A stretch of 41,582 nucleotides of DNA from HGW-17 sp938004375 (GTDB lineage: Bacteria > Myxococcota_A > Polyangia > HGW-17). Below the pieces are notes generated by a model. That model searched no databases. It saw only the letters and a program-made list of their open reading frames with translations, and was not told the origin of the DNA. The translations under genes were made by a program, and so were the position numbers. Each line of letters starts with the position of its first letter. Position 1 is the first letter of the stretch. Positions 41,319 to 41,582 of this stretch are shown piece by piece. Location of the stretch: assembly GCA_036802685.1 (NCBI GenBank), contig DAIRVS010000023.1, positions 1 through 41,582 of the forward strand, read 5' to 3'.

Positions 41319-41582
41319 ATGGAAATGAAAGAATCGTTCTTCGGTACCGGACGTCGCAAAACCGCCATCGCCCGCGTGTGGCTCAAGCCCGGCGAGGGCA
41401 AGATCACGGTGAACCGCCGCGAACACGCGCAGTACTTCGACCGTGAGACGGCCCGCATGGTCTCCCTGCACGCCCTCGAGCTCGTCGGAATGACGTTCAA
41501 GCTCGACATCATTGTACGACTGCACGGCGACGGGCTCTCAGGTCAGGCAGACGCGATTACAAAAGGCGTGAACCGCGCCCTG
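41319..41582 (+). CDS. rpsI: 30S ribosomal protein S9 (N-terminal part)
   Basis: 88 codons to the window end. GTGRRKTAIARVWLKPGEGK and ITVNRREHAQYF identify uS9; LVGMTFKLDIIVRLHGDGLS and GQADAITKGVNRAL follow the family. The first ATG (41319) is preferred over 41325 from GGAG spacing in the end of rplM. Its C-terminal basic tail is beyond the window. Confidence 0.97.
   Translation, partial: MEMKESFFGTGRRKTAIARVWLKPGEGKITVNRREHAQYFDRETARMVSLHALELVGMTFKLDIIVRLHGDGLSGQADAITKGVNRAL

Overview
This is a GC-rich bacterial window, almost certainly from a metagenome or draft assembly, because a run of exactly 100 N lies inside a tandem repeat at 8613-8712. The content suggests a Myxococcota or related 'deltaproteobacterial' lineage. 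The signs are lipoproteins with DDDGDG/DC cysteine-aspartate repeats joined by Asn-rich (NNV) linkers, a Hanks-type Ser/Thr kinase with an HRDVTPSN catalytic loop, many secreted and lipid-anchored proteins of unknown function, and hexanucleotide satellites between genes. This placement is an inference; no 16S rRNA gene is present. I count 36 protein genes (the first and last are partial), one tRNA-Thr and several repeat families. About 13 of the proteins are predicted lipoproteins. No insertion sequence, prophage or CRISPR array was seen.

Layout. 1-5.3 kb: start of a PLP aminotransferase, an Asn/Asp-rich lipoprotein, RecG, a doubtful small ORF and a cysteine-rich lipoprotein. 5.3-9.9 kb: a beta-barrel protein, a family 4 glycosyltransferase, a CAP-domain lipoprotein, the gapped 20-bp repeat array and another lipoprotein. 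9.9-11.5 kb: QueE with a membrane-anchored helical protein, on the minus strand. 11.6-17.4 kb: a probable five-gene operon (large membrane protein, lipoprotein with a GATase-like fold, orphan NarL-type regulator, lipoprotein, RNase PH) closed by a clear terminator. 17.4-17.74 kb: an AT-rich non-coding island with its own promoter-like sequence and a bordering 14-bp repeat.

17.7-26.3 kb: MurG, a six-repeat Asp/Cys lipoprotein, a CyuA-type cysteine desulfidase, an L,D-transpeptidase, a small lipoprotein and an unusual three-headed DsbA-like membrane protein. 26.5-31.4 kb: a large polytopic membrane protein, a tiny lipoprotein, a proline-rich outer-membrane barrel, ribosomal protein S20 and tRNA-Thr(CGU). 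31.4-36.7 kb: a histone-deacetylase-like hydrolase with RNase G, then three consecutive lipoproteins, two of them DUF4349 paralogues. 36.8-40.6 kb: a minus-strand cluster of a 28-residue microprotein, a Cys-rich small protein, a ROK sugar kinase, NagZ and a Ser/Thr kinase. 40.75 kb to the end: rplM-rpsI.

Themes. Most genes concern the cell envelope: MurG, L,D-transpeptidase, NagZ with a ROK kinase for muropeptide sugar salvage, DsbA-type thiol chemistry, and many lipoproteins. The least explained items are the three-headed DsbA protein, the microprotein with a 17-bp palindrome at its promoter, the non-coding island after rph, and small palindromic or satellite repeats. Some of these repeats lie inside genes or across a stop codon.
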